The notes beneath the pieces were generated by a model that was given only the letters and a program-made list of their open reading frames with translations, was not told the origin of the DNA and did not search any database. A DNA stretch of 64,000 nt, taken from Plecoglossus altivelis. Lineage: Eukaryota > Chordata > Actinopteri > Osmeriformes > Plecoglossidae. Location: positions 13,712,143-13,776,142 of the forward strand of contig BROE01000003.1 of the NCBI GenBank assembly GCA_036571765.1. The letters are read 5' to 3'. A program made the translations under genes and the position numbers. Numbering within the stretch: the stretch's first letter is position 1; every line of letters begins with the position of its first letter. Of the stretch, positions 50,294-62,500 are shown one piece after another.

Positions 50294-52144
50294 CATGCGT
50301 GAACGTGAAGCATGTGTTTGTTTGCATGTTAGAGGAAAAGAGTAAACAAGAAGAAGTCAATTGTACTTGCCAATTTGCTCTCCAGTCACTGCATGTTTGT
50401 GTATTTTCCTATGCATTTCATATGTGTGTTTCCGATCATCTCAAACAGTAAAGTCCAGCGTGCGTGCAGGCCTTTCTGGTGAGCCTCATCTTGCCAGGTG
50501 AGCTCAGAGTCGCTAGTGGAAAGCACACAATGATAAAAACTTGCTCACAAACATTCATTCTGCCAGAGCCTCTTTGGTGACAGTGAGCAGCAATTAGATT
50601 TAGAGATTGAGAGCTATCACAACGTAGCTAATGACTTAAGTGCAGTTGCTCTATCCTTTGTCTTTTGGGAATATTTGATCTGAATCTCCTCCCACCCACT
50701 TGTAGGACAGCACCCTGCGCTGAAGAGTGGAACAAAGATTAAATCACAGCCCTTTGGCCTTATCACCTGTATGCATCTCCCAGAATATGACGTACATTCT
50801 CTAGTGCATTAAGCTTGATGGTTTAGTATGTTTATAAAGATAATAAACCCTATAAAATATGCAAATTGACTTTCTTATTTCTCTAAGAGTAAATTTGTCT
50901 GTATGTGCAGTGGATTTGACAAAACCGACCGTAGCTCTGAAGTAACCCTGTCCATTCTGTCAGAGAAAATGGTTAAATGTCCCCAGAAATCAGATACACC
51001 AAGACTAATGTGTTGGCTCTACTCTACTCACTCTCTAAAGGTGAACTTTGTAGACTTGTGATGCCTGAGACTGCGATGCTCCTACGAGTAATATTATTGT
51101 GAGAACCCATCGTCTCTGACATATTCACACATTCAAATGAATGCTCATCCACATACACACACGGACATACAAATGCACTCAAGAGCATGTGAAAGCACAG
51201 ACATGCACACAGCAAGACCTATACATGGTACACACTAGGTTTCTCTCTCCCTGTTAACCAAGGTATGGGTTTGGACCCTGGGCGGTCCATTTCGCAGTGA
51301 TTTAGAGTCGGTGACATCGCTGTGGCTTGCTGCTCAATAGCACTAAAAGGCTCATCCTGCCTAATGGGGGTCCTCTATGACGCAGACGAGAAAAGACCTC
51401 CCCCTCATCTCCCCTGAGACACAGGCAAATACTCCCCACTCACACACACAGCCATGGAAACACACACTCACACACATTTGTACACACGCAAACTCATACA
51501 CTCAATGTCCACTGTAATGAAGAGGAAGGGATGTCAGTTGATGCCACCTGACAAATAGTTATACAATTGCCTGGGAGGGGTAGGCAGTGGTGTTAGTCAT
51601 TGCAAATGGAATGCTAGCCAATGATCTTGATCGTGAAATAAACAGTTTGCAGAACGACTTTTGGTTGATGGTCTATTATCAAATTGTTGCCAAAATATGT
51701 ATTATACAGGACATTGCTTCACAAAGTGTCAAAAATATTTCCTATTTCAGTAGACCTGATGTAAACTACTTCTGGCAGCATATAATTAGTGTTATACATG
51801 TAATCAATGTGTATTTGCCCTGTGTAAAAACAAACAAAAACACGTTCTTGAGTTCATGGATTTTTGACATCTTAAAAATTTTTTGTCATGTGCATGGGCA
51901 GTTTACATGCCTCCCCAGCAGATGGCCCCGTCTGCAAATCAATGCTGGGGTTTACTGATCTGTCACTTGAAAAATGTCATACATGTAATATCTCCTACAA
52001 AATGTGTATCGCTGGGGATAGTTTTCAGTGTCCTGTAAATTTGATTAGCTTGTTGAATTAATGACCACACCAACACCAACTTGGATTTAAAATGGTCTAT
52101 ATGACTGGAATATTTTGTGAATGGAGCACATCATGACTGGAGAA

Positions 52145-52152
52145 TGACGTCA
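52145..52152 (+). promoter_or_regulatory. calca: cAMP response element of calca
   Basis: A perfect palindromic CRE, TGACGTCA, about 150 bases upstream of the TATA box. Mammalian CALCA promoters are known to respond to cAMP through CRE-like sites, so the placement makes sense. Confidence 0.75.
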
Positions 52153-52203
52153 TTGCGAAGCCATTTCCCTTATTAGAGTGCCAGAAGTAAGGGATGACAT
52201 CTG

Positions 52204-52240
52204 ATTGGCTTACTGGAGCATCTCAGCCAGCGGATTGGCC
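52204..52240 (-). promoter_or_regulatory. calca: two inverted CCAAT boxes
   Basis: GATTGGCT and GATTGGCC, 30 bases apart, read as AGCCAATC and GGCCAATC on the minus strand. They sit between the CRE and the TATA box. Confidence 0.55.
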
Positions 52241-52293
52241 GAAGAAAGATAATTAAACACCTACACAGTCAATGCACAAATCCAAGTGGTGGA

Positions 52294-52300
52294 TATATAG
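52294..52300 (+). promoter_or_regulatory. calca: calca TATA box
   Basis: A TATATA-type box (ATATATAGG context). It predicts transcription start near 52,322-52,330 and a noncoding first exon ending at 52,421 before the donor GTAAGT. Confidence 0.65.
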
Positions 52301-53280
52301 GCTTGTGCATTGGCTCCGCATGCAACAGAATCAAGAGTTGGTCTTCAAGTTGAGAGAAGTCAACTTAGTGTTTCATATATATATATAGCTCTATTTTTTT
52401 GCAAGGTGATTATCACTGAAGGTAAGTAATGCACTTTTACTCTGATTGACTTAATGGGCAAAAAGAAAAAAATGAATGGAAAGTCCATGGGACGTTGACA
52501 GTGTGAACCTGCGTTTTGGTGCAGTGTGATGAGGTAGTGATGATAATGGAATTGTGAGGGCTGCAGGGTTCCTGAGCCCAGTTATATAGGCACCAAGGGA
52601 GAGAGGGAAGGGTACAGAGATGGTAAGAGAAAGTGTAGGTGTAGAAGAGTGAAAGTAAGTGCTGGAGCTGGATAGGGCACAAGGGAGAAGGATGGGGTCT
52701 GGGGGTTCGGGCTGTCTGAAAGAGGTAAAGCGTGTGTGTGTGAGAGTGTGGGTGAGCGGTAGAGCAGCGGCAGCTTATTACACTAATGCACCTGCTCCCC
52801 TGGGAGTTGGCACGCTGGCGTCCCACTCCCATCCTTAGAGCTCCAGCTAATGCTGCTGTCCCACTTGTTAGTGTTGCGCTACACACTAAGACCCTTGTCC
52901 TGGACATGCTTAAGGCTTGGCAGAGGACTACCAGTCCTTTTCCAGCCAGAGAGATAAGAAACTGGATAAGAGTTGGAGTGGAAGGATGACTGGATAGATG
53001 GATGGATTGTTGGAGAAATGTATGGCTGCTCTGGGCTTTTTTGTAAAGTCCAATTAGAAGGTGAGAGAGGCAAGTGAGAGACTCTGCAGCTAGATTGAGC
53101 AGTGATGGGGGAAAGTTATTTTCAAAAAGTGCCTTAAAATGCATACCGTAGTCCGTTGGTGTGCTTCACCAATTTATACAGCTGATCAACTGGTGATGAT
53201 GTTCTTTTGAGTGACTGAACTGAGTGATGGATGTAGCATTGCATGGAGCTGACAGGTTTGTGTCTTTGCTGTAGGGGACC

Positions 53281-55268
53281 ATGGTTATGTTGAAGATCTC
53301 TGCTTTCCTTGTTACCTATGCCCTGGTCATATGCCAGATGTACAGCTCACAAGCGGCCCCTGCCAGGTGAGACAGACAGACGGACAGACGTACAGAGAAA
53401 CGGACGGACAGACATACAGACAGTCTATGTACATCTACTGACCCATATGTAACATGCTTTAGTCAGTTTATATTGTATTGTTCAACGGAGTTTTGTAACT
53501 TTTTGTTTGTTTTTGAGAGACCTCATCTGTTCCATCATTCTATTGAGTCTGTAAATGACTTTCCATTCCCATGAGAAATTGTCATTTTATTGTAACAACA
53601 TGCATACAGGCATTTTCTGCCAAATATCATGGAAGTGCACTCTAGTTAAGTGTCAAGGGAGACCCTAATGAAATTTCCAGTCGGAAAAAATTAAATATAA
53701 CAAGTAATTTAATTTAGAAGAGATAGATGAGATAAATAAAAACATCCAAGTCACGACCCCCACTCCTTGTTCCATGAAGATATTGATTTTGTCATAAATC
53801 TCGACTTGGTCACACAACAGCCCTTTTAGATGGGCCACTCTCAGCAGATTGTTTTTCCATGTTGGCTGGGGTCCCTTCCAGTTCAAAATAATACCTTTCG
53901 GACTACGAAGCTTCATCCTGTTTTTAGCATTTCTTTCTTCTTCACTGTTGATGTTAAGTGTAGCTACAGTTCATGTACATGTTCTATGCAACCTGCTCCT
54001 CCTTCCACTCCCCCACCACTCCCTAGACCGGGCATAGACTCCATGACAGATCACGTCACGCTCACGGACTACGAGGCACGGAGGTTACTCAACGCCATAG
54101 TCAAGGAGTTTGTGCAGATGACAGCTGAGGAGCTGGAGCAGCAAGTCAATGAAGGCAATAGGTACAGACGATCCTTCATTACCTCCTGACATCCCTGGAA
54201 AGATTGTCTTCCAGTGGTTGGTGAATATGAAGGACAGATATTAGAATAGGAGAGTAATAAAAAAGTCATAAAATGATGAGGTTGTGTGATCACCTGTGGA
54301 AGACCACCGGTGTCACAACCAACTCGTTCTTTAAAGCGCACTTTACCTTCCTCAAAGTCTTTCTGAGGACTTTTACCCCTCCATATGTGTGTTCACCCGG
54401 ATATTAATTTACCTATAGAGGTGAGAAAAATCCTTACTCAAACCTAAAGGAAAGATTTGAGTGTTCACAAACAGATTCTCTGTCGCAACCTTTCTACAGC
54501 ATGGATCTGTTTGACTCTTATTACATTATTTGAATGGGTAAACCTGTTTGCTTGCTGGATATGTTGACAAATGTGTATGCCTAACCAGATTGATGAGTGC
54601 ATGGTGTGGATTAGTTGGGACTGGACTGTAATGCATGACAGAAAAAATGTTAAAATCCAGCAGGAGGATTGTAGACATGATATGAGCATGTGGTTAATAG
54701 AAATAATACAAATCCTTGAGCTGTTGGAAAAGGGGAGCATGACGTTGTTTTGAAAGCATGTCCTAAGATGCATTTTTCTCTCACTGCAAATGCATGAGTG
54801 GATATTGTAGTTATTAAACCATACTAACATAATTTACAGAGAGACGTTGGGAGATTGAGAGATCCTGTGTGGGTGTAAGTAAGAGAGACAATGAAAAAGT
54901 GTGTCTAACAATGGATGACAGATACATGAGAGATGATGATGAAGCATGAGTGGGGGAGAGAAAGACTGATTGAGAGAGAGTGACCAGACCTGCATGTTAT
55001 CCCATGTTTATGAGCCTGTCTCTGCATGTTTGTGCGTCCCCCCCTCCCTCCCTTCCTCCCTCCCTATCCCTCTGACAGCATGGAACGACCCCTAACCAAG
55101 CGCTGCTCCAACCTCAGCACCTGTGTGCTGGGAAAACTGTCCCAGGAGCTGCACAAATTGCAAACGTTCCCTCGCACGGATGTGGGGGCGGGAACGCCTG
55201 GCAAGAAACGTAGCTTGCGCGACAGCGAGCACTTTACAAGCTTCGGGGGGATGCTTGAAAGTATCTAG
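53281..55268 (+). CDS. calca: preprocalcitonin (calca, calcitonin isoform)
   Basis: Coding parts: 53,281-53,366, 54,027-54,161 and 55,079-55,268, giving 411 bases and 136 residues. A noncoding exon ends near 52,421 and exon 2 starts at 53,275. The product is the precursor of calcitonin, secreted in fish by the ultimobranchial gland. It has a signal peptide (MVMLKISAFLVTYALVICQM...), a propeptide rich in acidic residues (TAEELEQQVNEGN), a KR site, then a 32-residue hormone at 55,104-55,199 with the Cys1-Cys7 ring CSNLSTC and a C-terminal proline. Gly-KKR follows for amidation and cleavage, then a short C-terminal peptide ending in ESI. All splice sites are GT-AG and in phase. The terminal exon has its own poly(A) signal, so use of this exon or of the CGRP exon gives two different hormones. 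Start: the first of two ATGs (the second is two codons later). Confidence 0.97.
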
Positions 55269-56274
55269 CCCAGATGCTCCCTCCATCCTCTCCTCGTCCC
55301 GCTGCATCCCTATGGTTTTGGTTTGACAAGTGTCTGTGCATGTGGAGTTTGCATGCTTGATTGACCCCTTCAGGACAATCTCTGATTGCTAACCCCAACA
55401 GGATCATTTTCCTTTACTTTGAGCTCGTTCCATTTCATTTTGATAGAGAATTATGTACTTTACCATTTTAGACAATCAATCAACTCAATTGGGTTTAAAA
55501 CATAATCAGTTCTTCTACAGAAGTCTTTTGATTCATCATCAATGTGCAATCCTCACAGTACAAATCATTGATTGTGTTTAAAACTGCTGAAGGATCTCAT
55601 CAGGAATGGGAACATTTTAGTAATATCAACAGATAATAAATGGTTCCTCCATGCATCCCCATCTTTCTCATTCAATAAACGTATTTTTCTACCAGAAAGC
55701 CTTTTCCTATCTTCAATTTCAAAGTAATGCTATGTAGTTTTATTATCCTGGCATATCTCTATAAAGCCAATGCCAGTAAATTAAGTTTACTAATAAATAA
55801 TTTTAGCTCTTTAGTAACACCCTTCAAATACCTCTGAATCCCTAATGGAGTATTAAGGTAAGAAATATGACTGATCTAATTCAAAACACATTATCTAAAG
55901 CCGTTAACGTGACAAAATATGTGCTATGTGTACTTTAGTCTATGATTTTCTTTATTATATTAGTCAACTGCTTTTACATGTGTAATCACGTTGAACTGTA
56001 TAGGCACGTATGCGTGTACATAACTGGATCTCTTGAAATGTCCATGTCAATGTGATCGAGTGTGCGTGCGCTCCTGAGCTTAGCGTTAACCTCGTCACTC
56101 CTCTCCTGAAGCAGTGTTACAGCACAGAAGCGCGCCTGCAACACAGCAACCTGCGTGACTCATCGCCTGGCTGACTTCCTGAGCCGGTCAGGAGGCATGG
56201 GAAACAGCAACTTTGTCCCCACCAACGTAGGCTCCAAGGCTTTTGGCCGGCGGAGGAGAAACACCCAGATGTGA
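53281..56274 (+). CDS. calca: alpha-CGRP precursor (calca, CGRP isoform)
   Basis: It shares 53,281-53,366 and 54,027-54,161, skips the calcitonin exon and joins to 56,115-56,274, giving 381 bases and 126 residues if the TGA at 56,272-56,274 is used. The product is calcitonin gene-related peptide, a vasodilator neuropeptide acting through the CLR/RAMP1 receptor. After AQKR comes a 37-residue peptide at 56,134-56,244 with the ring ACNTATC, VTHRLADFLSRSGG and the C-terminal NFVPTNVGSKAF, then Gly-RRRR for amidation and cleavage. The reading frame joins correctly from exon 3 (AG plus T gives Ser). A noncoding last exon probably starts at 56,519 after TTCTCTTGCAG. The donor for that last intron (GTGAGC at 56,271) overlaps the stop codon, so the C-terminus after cleavage could be NTQM or NTQIG; the hormone itself is unaffected. 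Confidence 0.96.
55104..55202 (+). other. calca: mature calcitonin plus amidation glycine
   Basis: 32 codons plus Gly. The body is of the fish type (VLGKLSQELHKLQT). Position 22 is Phe where salmon and eel calcitonin have Tyr. The end is RTDVGAGTP, as in eel and chicken rather than salmon. Confidence 0.95.
55674..55679 (+). terminator. calca: calcitonin-exon poly(A) signal
   Basis: AATAAA about 405 bases past the calcitonin stop codon, before the CGRP exon. Another AATAAA lies at 55,634-55,639. Either would end the calcitonin mRNA. Confidence 0.7.
56134..56247 (+). other. calca: mature CGRP plus amidation glycine
   Basis: 37 codons plus Gly, flanked by KR before and RRRR after. The two cysteines (positions 2 and 7) and the C-terminal Phe needed for the amide are all present. 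Confidence 0.95.
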
Positions 56275-56585
56275 GCATTCCAACCACCTTCAGGGATATG
56301 GTGAATACTTCTCTTCTTATCTTAAGCATGCATTCTCATTCATGTATCATGGATTCTGTTTCTCTTTATCCTTCTGTATCTATTTGTTTGTTATTTGCTC
56401 AGGATTTTTCTTCTTCGGGGGGGGGGGGGCAAGTGGTGAAATGTAACTATTTGCTCAACACAACACGACATTCCTTTGTCTTTGTTATTGAGCCGTCTTT
56501 CTCTTTCTTCTCTTGCAGAGGTTGATCCTTCTCAGTGTGAGGACATCAGAGTAACTGGGGAACAAAACATCAACGACACATTTAA

Positions 56586-56591
56586 AATAAA
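56586..56591 (+). terminator. calca: CGRP-form poly(A) signal
   Basis: AATAAA about 70 bases into the presumed last exon (from 56,519). A further AATAAA lies at about 56,775. Confidence 0.65.
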
Positions 56592-59500
56592 CTGAGACCT
56601 CCGGCCCTTCAGTCTCCAACAGTCTTAAAAAATGGAGGCAACATACTCCACCGATGTTATGACCCTTTCATTTTTACTTTCGGCAAACAAGAAAAAAAAC
56701 TTGAACAAAAAAAACAGCATCCAAAGTTATGTACATAAACAACATTTATTTATTTTTGACACATTTTCATCAGAAATAAAGAAAGAGCAGAAGTGGTTCT
56801 TTATTATTATTTTCTCTATCTCTCGCTTTACTTACAGCACATTTGTACCATGTGACCCCTTCTAAGACCCAGAATTCCTTTACCTCATCCCTGTCCCAGG
56901 CAGCACCTGTTGGCTGTTCTCTGAGGGATGCCATTAAAAATCAGCCTTTCCCTAGGCTCCCCCTCAATGGCTGTGTCTTGTGCCTTGATGTAGAACACTT
57001 TACATGACATGATTGTACAGTATGTTTCCAGATACAAAGAAGACAAGAATGAAGAGGAGAAATAAAAAAAATAAAAAATAAAAAAACGTATTCCAGAGAT
57101 TAATATTGTAACGATTGTGAAATTTCAGCATAATTAAAATGTATTTTAGATACATTTGGGTTTGGGGTACTTGTGTTGTTCTTCAAAGGTTTTGGAATTT
57201 AGGTGAAGAAAGATGCTTATTGATTATGTATGACGGTTGGTACCTACCCAGGTTTTCTACAACCAATACACTGGAACATTGCAAGCTCTGAAACTTTTGA
57301 CCGAATACATGGATACATTTGTCTTCTATCTCCAAAACAAACGTTGAAAAGAAATGTTTGAAAGAAATGCAAATAAAATACACATTGTACTGATGCAATG
57401 TAAAGCTTAATTAGTTTACAACAGAGACTAATACATCTGTAGATTATACCTGTCAGACCACTGTGCAATTCGTTTTTCCACACTACTAAAATCATACTGT
57501 TCTGTTTATGTGTTGAAAAAATTAGAAAATCCCTCAAGAAAACGAACCTGATATGCTGTCAGATTTATGTGGTCAATTTCAAATGACAATCCTACCTACA
57601 CCATTTGACAGGACCATTTTACTAGGGCATGTACACATAGGATTCAAGTCAAGCAGGAGTTCCATACAGTTTGCATGGTTTTCTGGTACCTCAATCTGAA
57701 CTGCTACTGGTTCTTTTAAATCATGTACTGGTTTCAAGTCAAAGGTCCAACTGTTCATTTTTGTGACTGTGAATTGTTCTCTCTGTAACTGTATGGTCAC
57801 AATCTTTCTCAATTTGAAATGTATAAACTGATGACGTCTCTACAAAGTTTCTTGTTAATTCATGTGGGCTTCATGTGTTTTTACAGCAATTTTCCAACAG
57901 GTGGCGATATAAGTATCCTTACAAAAGTTGAAGACAATGTTAAACCTGGATGAGAATGAAATTCAAATGAACAATCATAATAGATTGTCAAACGAATGAT
58001 CCCAAAATGCTCTATCAGGACCAGTAGGATCCATGACGAAGCATGACCACATTCCTGAGGCTGTGTACACCTCCGAAGCAAACGTCTTAAAATGAAAATC
58101 ATGCTAGACACCAAGCGTCCCTCCGTCAACTGATAATTCAAATGATAATAACAATACAGCATTAGTTCAGATAGACCAAATTTAGATTGGGGAGGGATTT
58201 TAGATGGAGACGCACAAACTGAAATCAAAGAACAAAGTTCTACAGGGTGATACTTATGACTTGAGATATGGGACTTCATTACTGTTATGGAAAATAGGAA
58301 AGATCTAATCACGTCCAGTCAGTCTCTGGGTGCTTTATGTATTAACTATACAGAGTGTAAAAGTGGATTTGAGCTCCATTTCTTTTGTAAACTGTAGAAG
58401 CCTCATCTGTTATTCGTTTTACAGTCTTTCCATTGTCTCGCATATTCTCTAACTCAGTCTGTCTGACTGTCTGGGCTGGAATCAGTTCAGGTTTCTGAAC
58501 GGGGCTGGATTCCACATGGAAAAATGACTTAAATGATGGAGAGACATTTTTCCTAGACATTCTCATAATTGAGGGGGACGAGAGTTTAAGGGCTGGTTTC
58601 AAATATTTGCGTTGTATTCTCAGCAACCGAACTCAGACTTATTTGCCAATGACAAAGCAATGCTAATGGTGTACAGCTGCTTCTCATTGGATGATTTCAG
58701 TTGGTAATTAGATGGTTCATATGAATAGGGGGTTTGCAGCAAAACCCTTTATCCAAAGAAAAGTCCTTACTTTTGCAGTTCCCAGAAATCTCAACCACAA
58801 CCCAAAATATGGATGAAGGTTTTGGTGTTTTAATGCATTTTCACCACGATTTAACTTGACCTAACATTTTGTTCCTACACTAGTGATGGAAGAAGTATAC
58901 ATATGATTTACTAATAGAAATGGCAAATTTGATCATCCGTCCCAACCATTGCTTATGTAAGGAAAGGATACAGTGAAATAGTTGGGAAATGTGCAGGTTT
59001 AAAGTAATAATAATTTAGTGCTCAGGACTGGTAAGTGAAAGCTGCCATTATTTGTGTGTTGGTGAGCCAAAAAGTGCATGGTGTGTGTGAGAAAAAAGGG
59101 GAATGTGAACCACTCAACTCCCATTTCATTTTAGAATTTTTTCCCTCCCTTTTTTCTTTCAAAGCTCCCAATTTTTCCAGACGGTTGTAATTTCCAAGGT
59201 GAAACCAGACACCTAAAAATGCTTCTGGTTCTGGTCCAGAAACAACACACAATCAGCTGACATCCTCTCACCTTCCCTAAAGCCCCTTTTCCCTGAGACT
59301 TTCAGGGAATGTAAACACCCTTTCACTGTCAGAAATGTGATTTCATTCTGCTGTGATGGCAGTTCCTCTGTCTGGTTTTCCCTCAGTCTTTTTCCCCCTT
59401 CTTTTTCCTCTCCTTCCTTTCTCCCACATCTGGATCCCAGCTCCTCGTTTATTTATGTGGTCTGCGTTGTTTTTGTGGGACTTTAAAAAGTTCTCTACCT

Positions 59501-62500
59501 TGTTCAGCTGGCAGTTTTGCCGGATATCATGAAGTCTACAATTACATTTCACCATAACTGGTCTCTCTGCAATTACATGCCCCACCACAGAACCTCTCCA
59601 AAATGCGACGACACCACTCACATGGCAGACAGAAATAGAATAGTTGTCTGTTTGGATGGCCGCCCAGCAGAAACTATGCTCAGCCCCTTGACTGGCAATG
59701 GAGCTGTGGACTTTTTCTTCCCCAAGAAAAACCTTAAGGTCATGGTAGAATTTGAGCAGTTACGCCAGTGAGCTTCAGTGTGCTGGTTGGGGCTAGGAGG
59801 AGAAAGGCGGAAAGGAGCCTGCAGACGGAAAGAGACAGTCTTGCTGCACGACCATGAACACCCCTTGGAAGACTTTGAAGTTCTGACCTTTGGCACAGGT
59901 AAGTCAGGGAACTGCTCACTGATGTTTGCTCACTCATGGGCATCATGAGGGGACTTGATACTCTTTCAAAGAAGCACACACATTTGGATTGGAGTTCTAG
60001 AAACCAAAGGAGGATTGTAGAGTGCAGGTGTCTGCTGAAGGGTGTGGCATCAGAATCATACACTGAACAAGCAAGAGCAGGCTTATGGGTTGGATTCCCA
60101 CAGCTGAAGAAATGTGGCAAAGTGAATTTTAAAAAGCATTAGGCTTTAGCGTTGCTTTTCCTCATGGCAACACTACAGTCAGGCAAGGTGGTTTCAAAAG
60201 AGAATGACTTTTAACATTTGAAAGGCAACGGCGAAGGCGTAGCTGGTGCTGAAGCGTTTGATAGAAAAAGACTCATTTCTTCTATTTGGGTTGTTGACAA
60301 TATGTAACCCCCCCATAATGGGATAGAATGACAATAATTTCACGCCTGAGACATTTTTTGACACAACTTACATTTCAACTAGCATTTTGTAAATGTCAAC
60401 TCTATCTGTACCCAACTCCTGCATGCCCTTTAGTGTGCCACCCACATCATGGGCAGAGTAGGCCAGTGTAGCCCTTGGTGAATCAGGTTACCTATTATGT
60501 CCTAACACAGAAGAGATGCTTTGTGTGTGTTTCTCGGAGTGATGCTGAATTAGCATCTACTGGATACGACTGGGAGCTCTGGAGGCAGTGTGTGTAGGCG
60601 TCGCCAGCTTTGTTTGCAGTTAGAGAAGACAACATAAAGGCTGTAGGACTGTGAGTTTGGTCATTTCATAAGATATGAATGATAAGAAGGGCTCTGATGC
60701 CCATGTTGCATGTAGAGAGAAGTGTGTTTATAGATATGTACTGCTTGAGGGGGCTTGTCACACACACTTGTTTAAGCTTGAGAGATAGTATTTGTGTGTG
60801 TTTGTATGCTTGATATGCGTGACCGAGTGTAAGTACAACCATCTGTGTACTGTCTCTGTGTGTGTGTCTGTTGGCTGCATACGTCTTCCTTGCCACATTG
60901 GCAGTGATCGCTCATCATTCATCTCATGCTCCACTTCTCTGGTAAGCAGCTGTAGAGGGGAGTAGCCTGACTAATGTGAACCACAACTGGTAGTCCTGGC
61001 CCTGTTATACCACACCATTTAATCAGCTTCTCTCCTTGGGTGGGGCAACAAGGGTTGTGTCCTATACATATTCTATAGACCCAGCACACTGCATCCAATG
61101 CATCCTCCATTCCCTTCAACCCTCAAGAGAGAGACAGAAGGGACAATGTATGATTTAGGATAGTGAGGGATAGCAGTGGCAATATTTTTAACTTCCAGTT
61201 GATCTTTCTCTTCAACCTCTGCTGTGCTGTGAGTTGGAGGACCCGACCTCTTTCAGAAATGTACTGTGGTGTTCCCAAAGCTCAATTGCAGTTTACTCCT
61301 CAGTGGGAATCAAACTGATTCCCTGTTGCTTTCATAGACATTACACATGGGAAATTATCCTATTAACCCTCCAAGGCTGAACTCCCTTTATAGCTCCAAG
61401 GCCTGCTCTGTCTTCTCTCACAATTATTTTCCCAGAAAGTACCAGCGCCTATAGAGTAAATAAGTGCAATCCCAGCTGAAGAATTTGGAAGTTGTCAAGA
61501 AAGATACTGTGGTCTAGAAAGGATTCCAACTAATTCCTCCTTTAACCTTGCCAGTTGAATAGAATTAGATCTAGACACATCCAAGATGCAAGACACCAAT
61601 ATATTTGGGTTAACTTTCAGAGTGTGTGATTAATAGAAAGCTGAGATGAAAAGCAGGATACTAAAGAAACATGGAAACATTCCAGGCTGTGAAGGACCAG
61701 TAGGATCAAAAGAGGCATTATTGAGTTTGCTGCCAGCTGTTGAATTCTGAACCCACAGAGAAATCCTCAGCATGAAGCCACCTGTGTTTCTTATTACATG
61801 TCGGCTTTGAATCACACTTTTTTAGAGACGCTCGTGCAAACCAGTCAACAAAGGAAACAACATCTGATCATTAAGTATTGTTTAATATTTTGCATATTAT
61901 TCTTCCTGAGACAAAAATAACTAAATGACTTTGTAGAAAATAAAACATCAAACATCTTTTATATTGTAAATGAGTTATCAAAATCTGAGCCACTTGTATT
62001 CTGGCCCTCCCAAAATTGCCATGGTGTAACAATACGTCAAAGTGCAAACATTGCTGATGTACAGCGCATGGACATCTTTGTATTTATTTTTCAGAGTTTG
62101 TCTTTTGACAGGTCTGATTAACCGCCAGAGCTTGTGACTCAACTGATGCTCTCCCTAAAATAGGGCTCAATTAAGAGAGTGCACATACACTGTCATCTTT
62201 TGCGTAGGTGGACCCAATATGGCAGCCACGGTGTCCGAAGACAGGAAAACAAATCACCATGAAACAGAGCCTGAGCATCTTACCCTCTTCTCAGACTTTC
62301 TATCCATTTTCTCATTTAATTGGAGGATTGAAGAATGGGGACTAGGGCCTCCTGTGTTTGTGCCTCCTCCTCCTGATTGTAGTTGGAACATTTACCGTCC
62401 CTTCATGTGCTACTAGGCTCTGCGTTGGTAGGAATGGGAAAAAGAGAGCGTTTAGGTACCTCTCAGAGTGGATGAGTACCAATATCCTTTACTGGAGTGC

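Larger units (their letters stand above)
44580..52143. other. psma1-calca intergenic region
   Basis: The left end is the psma1 promoter, which reads leftward; no TATA box recognised. The segments 45,060-45,320 and 46,020-46,290 have mixed composition that might be conserved noncoding DNA, but this cannot be tested here. A C-run lies at 45,885-45,897, a 38-base duplication at 48,436-48,511 and a G-quadruplex candidate at 50,264-50,293. No coding exon recognised. Confidence 0.5.
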
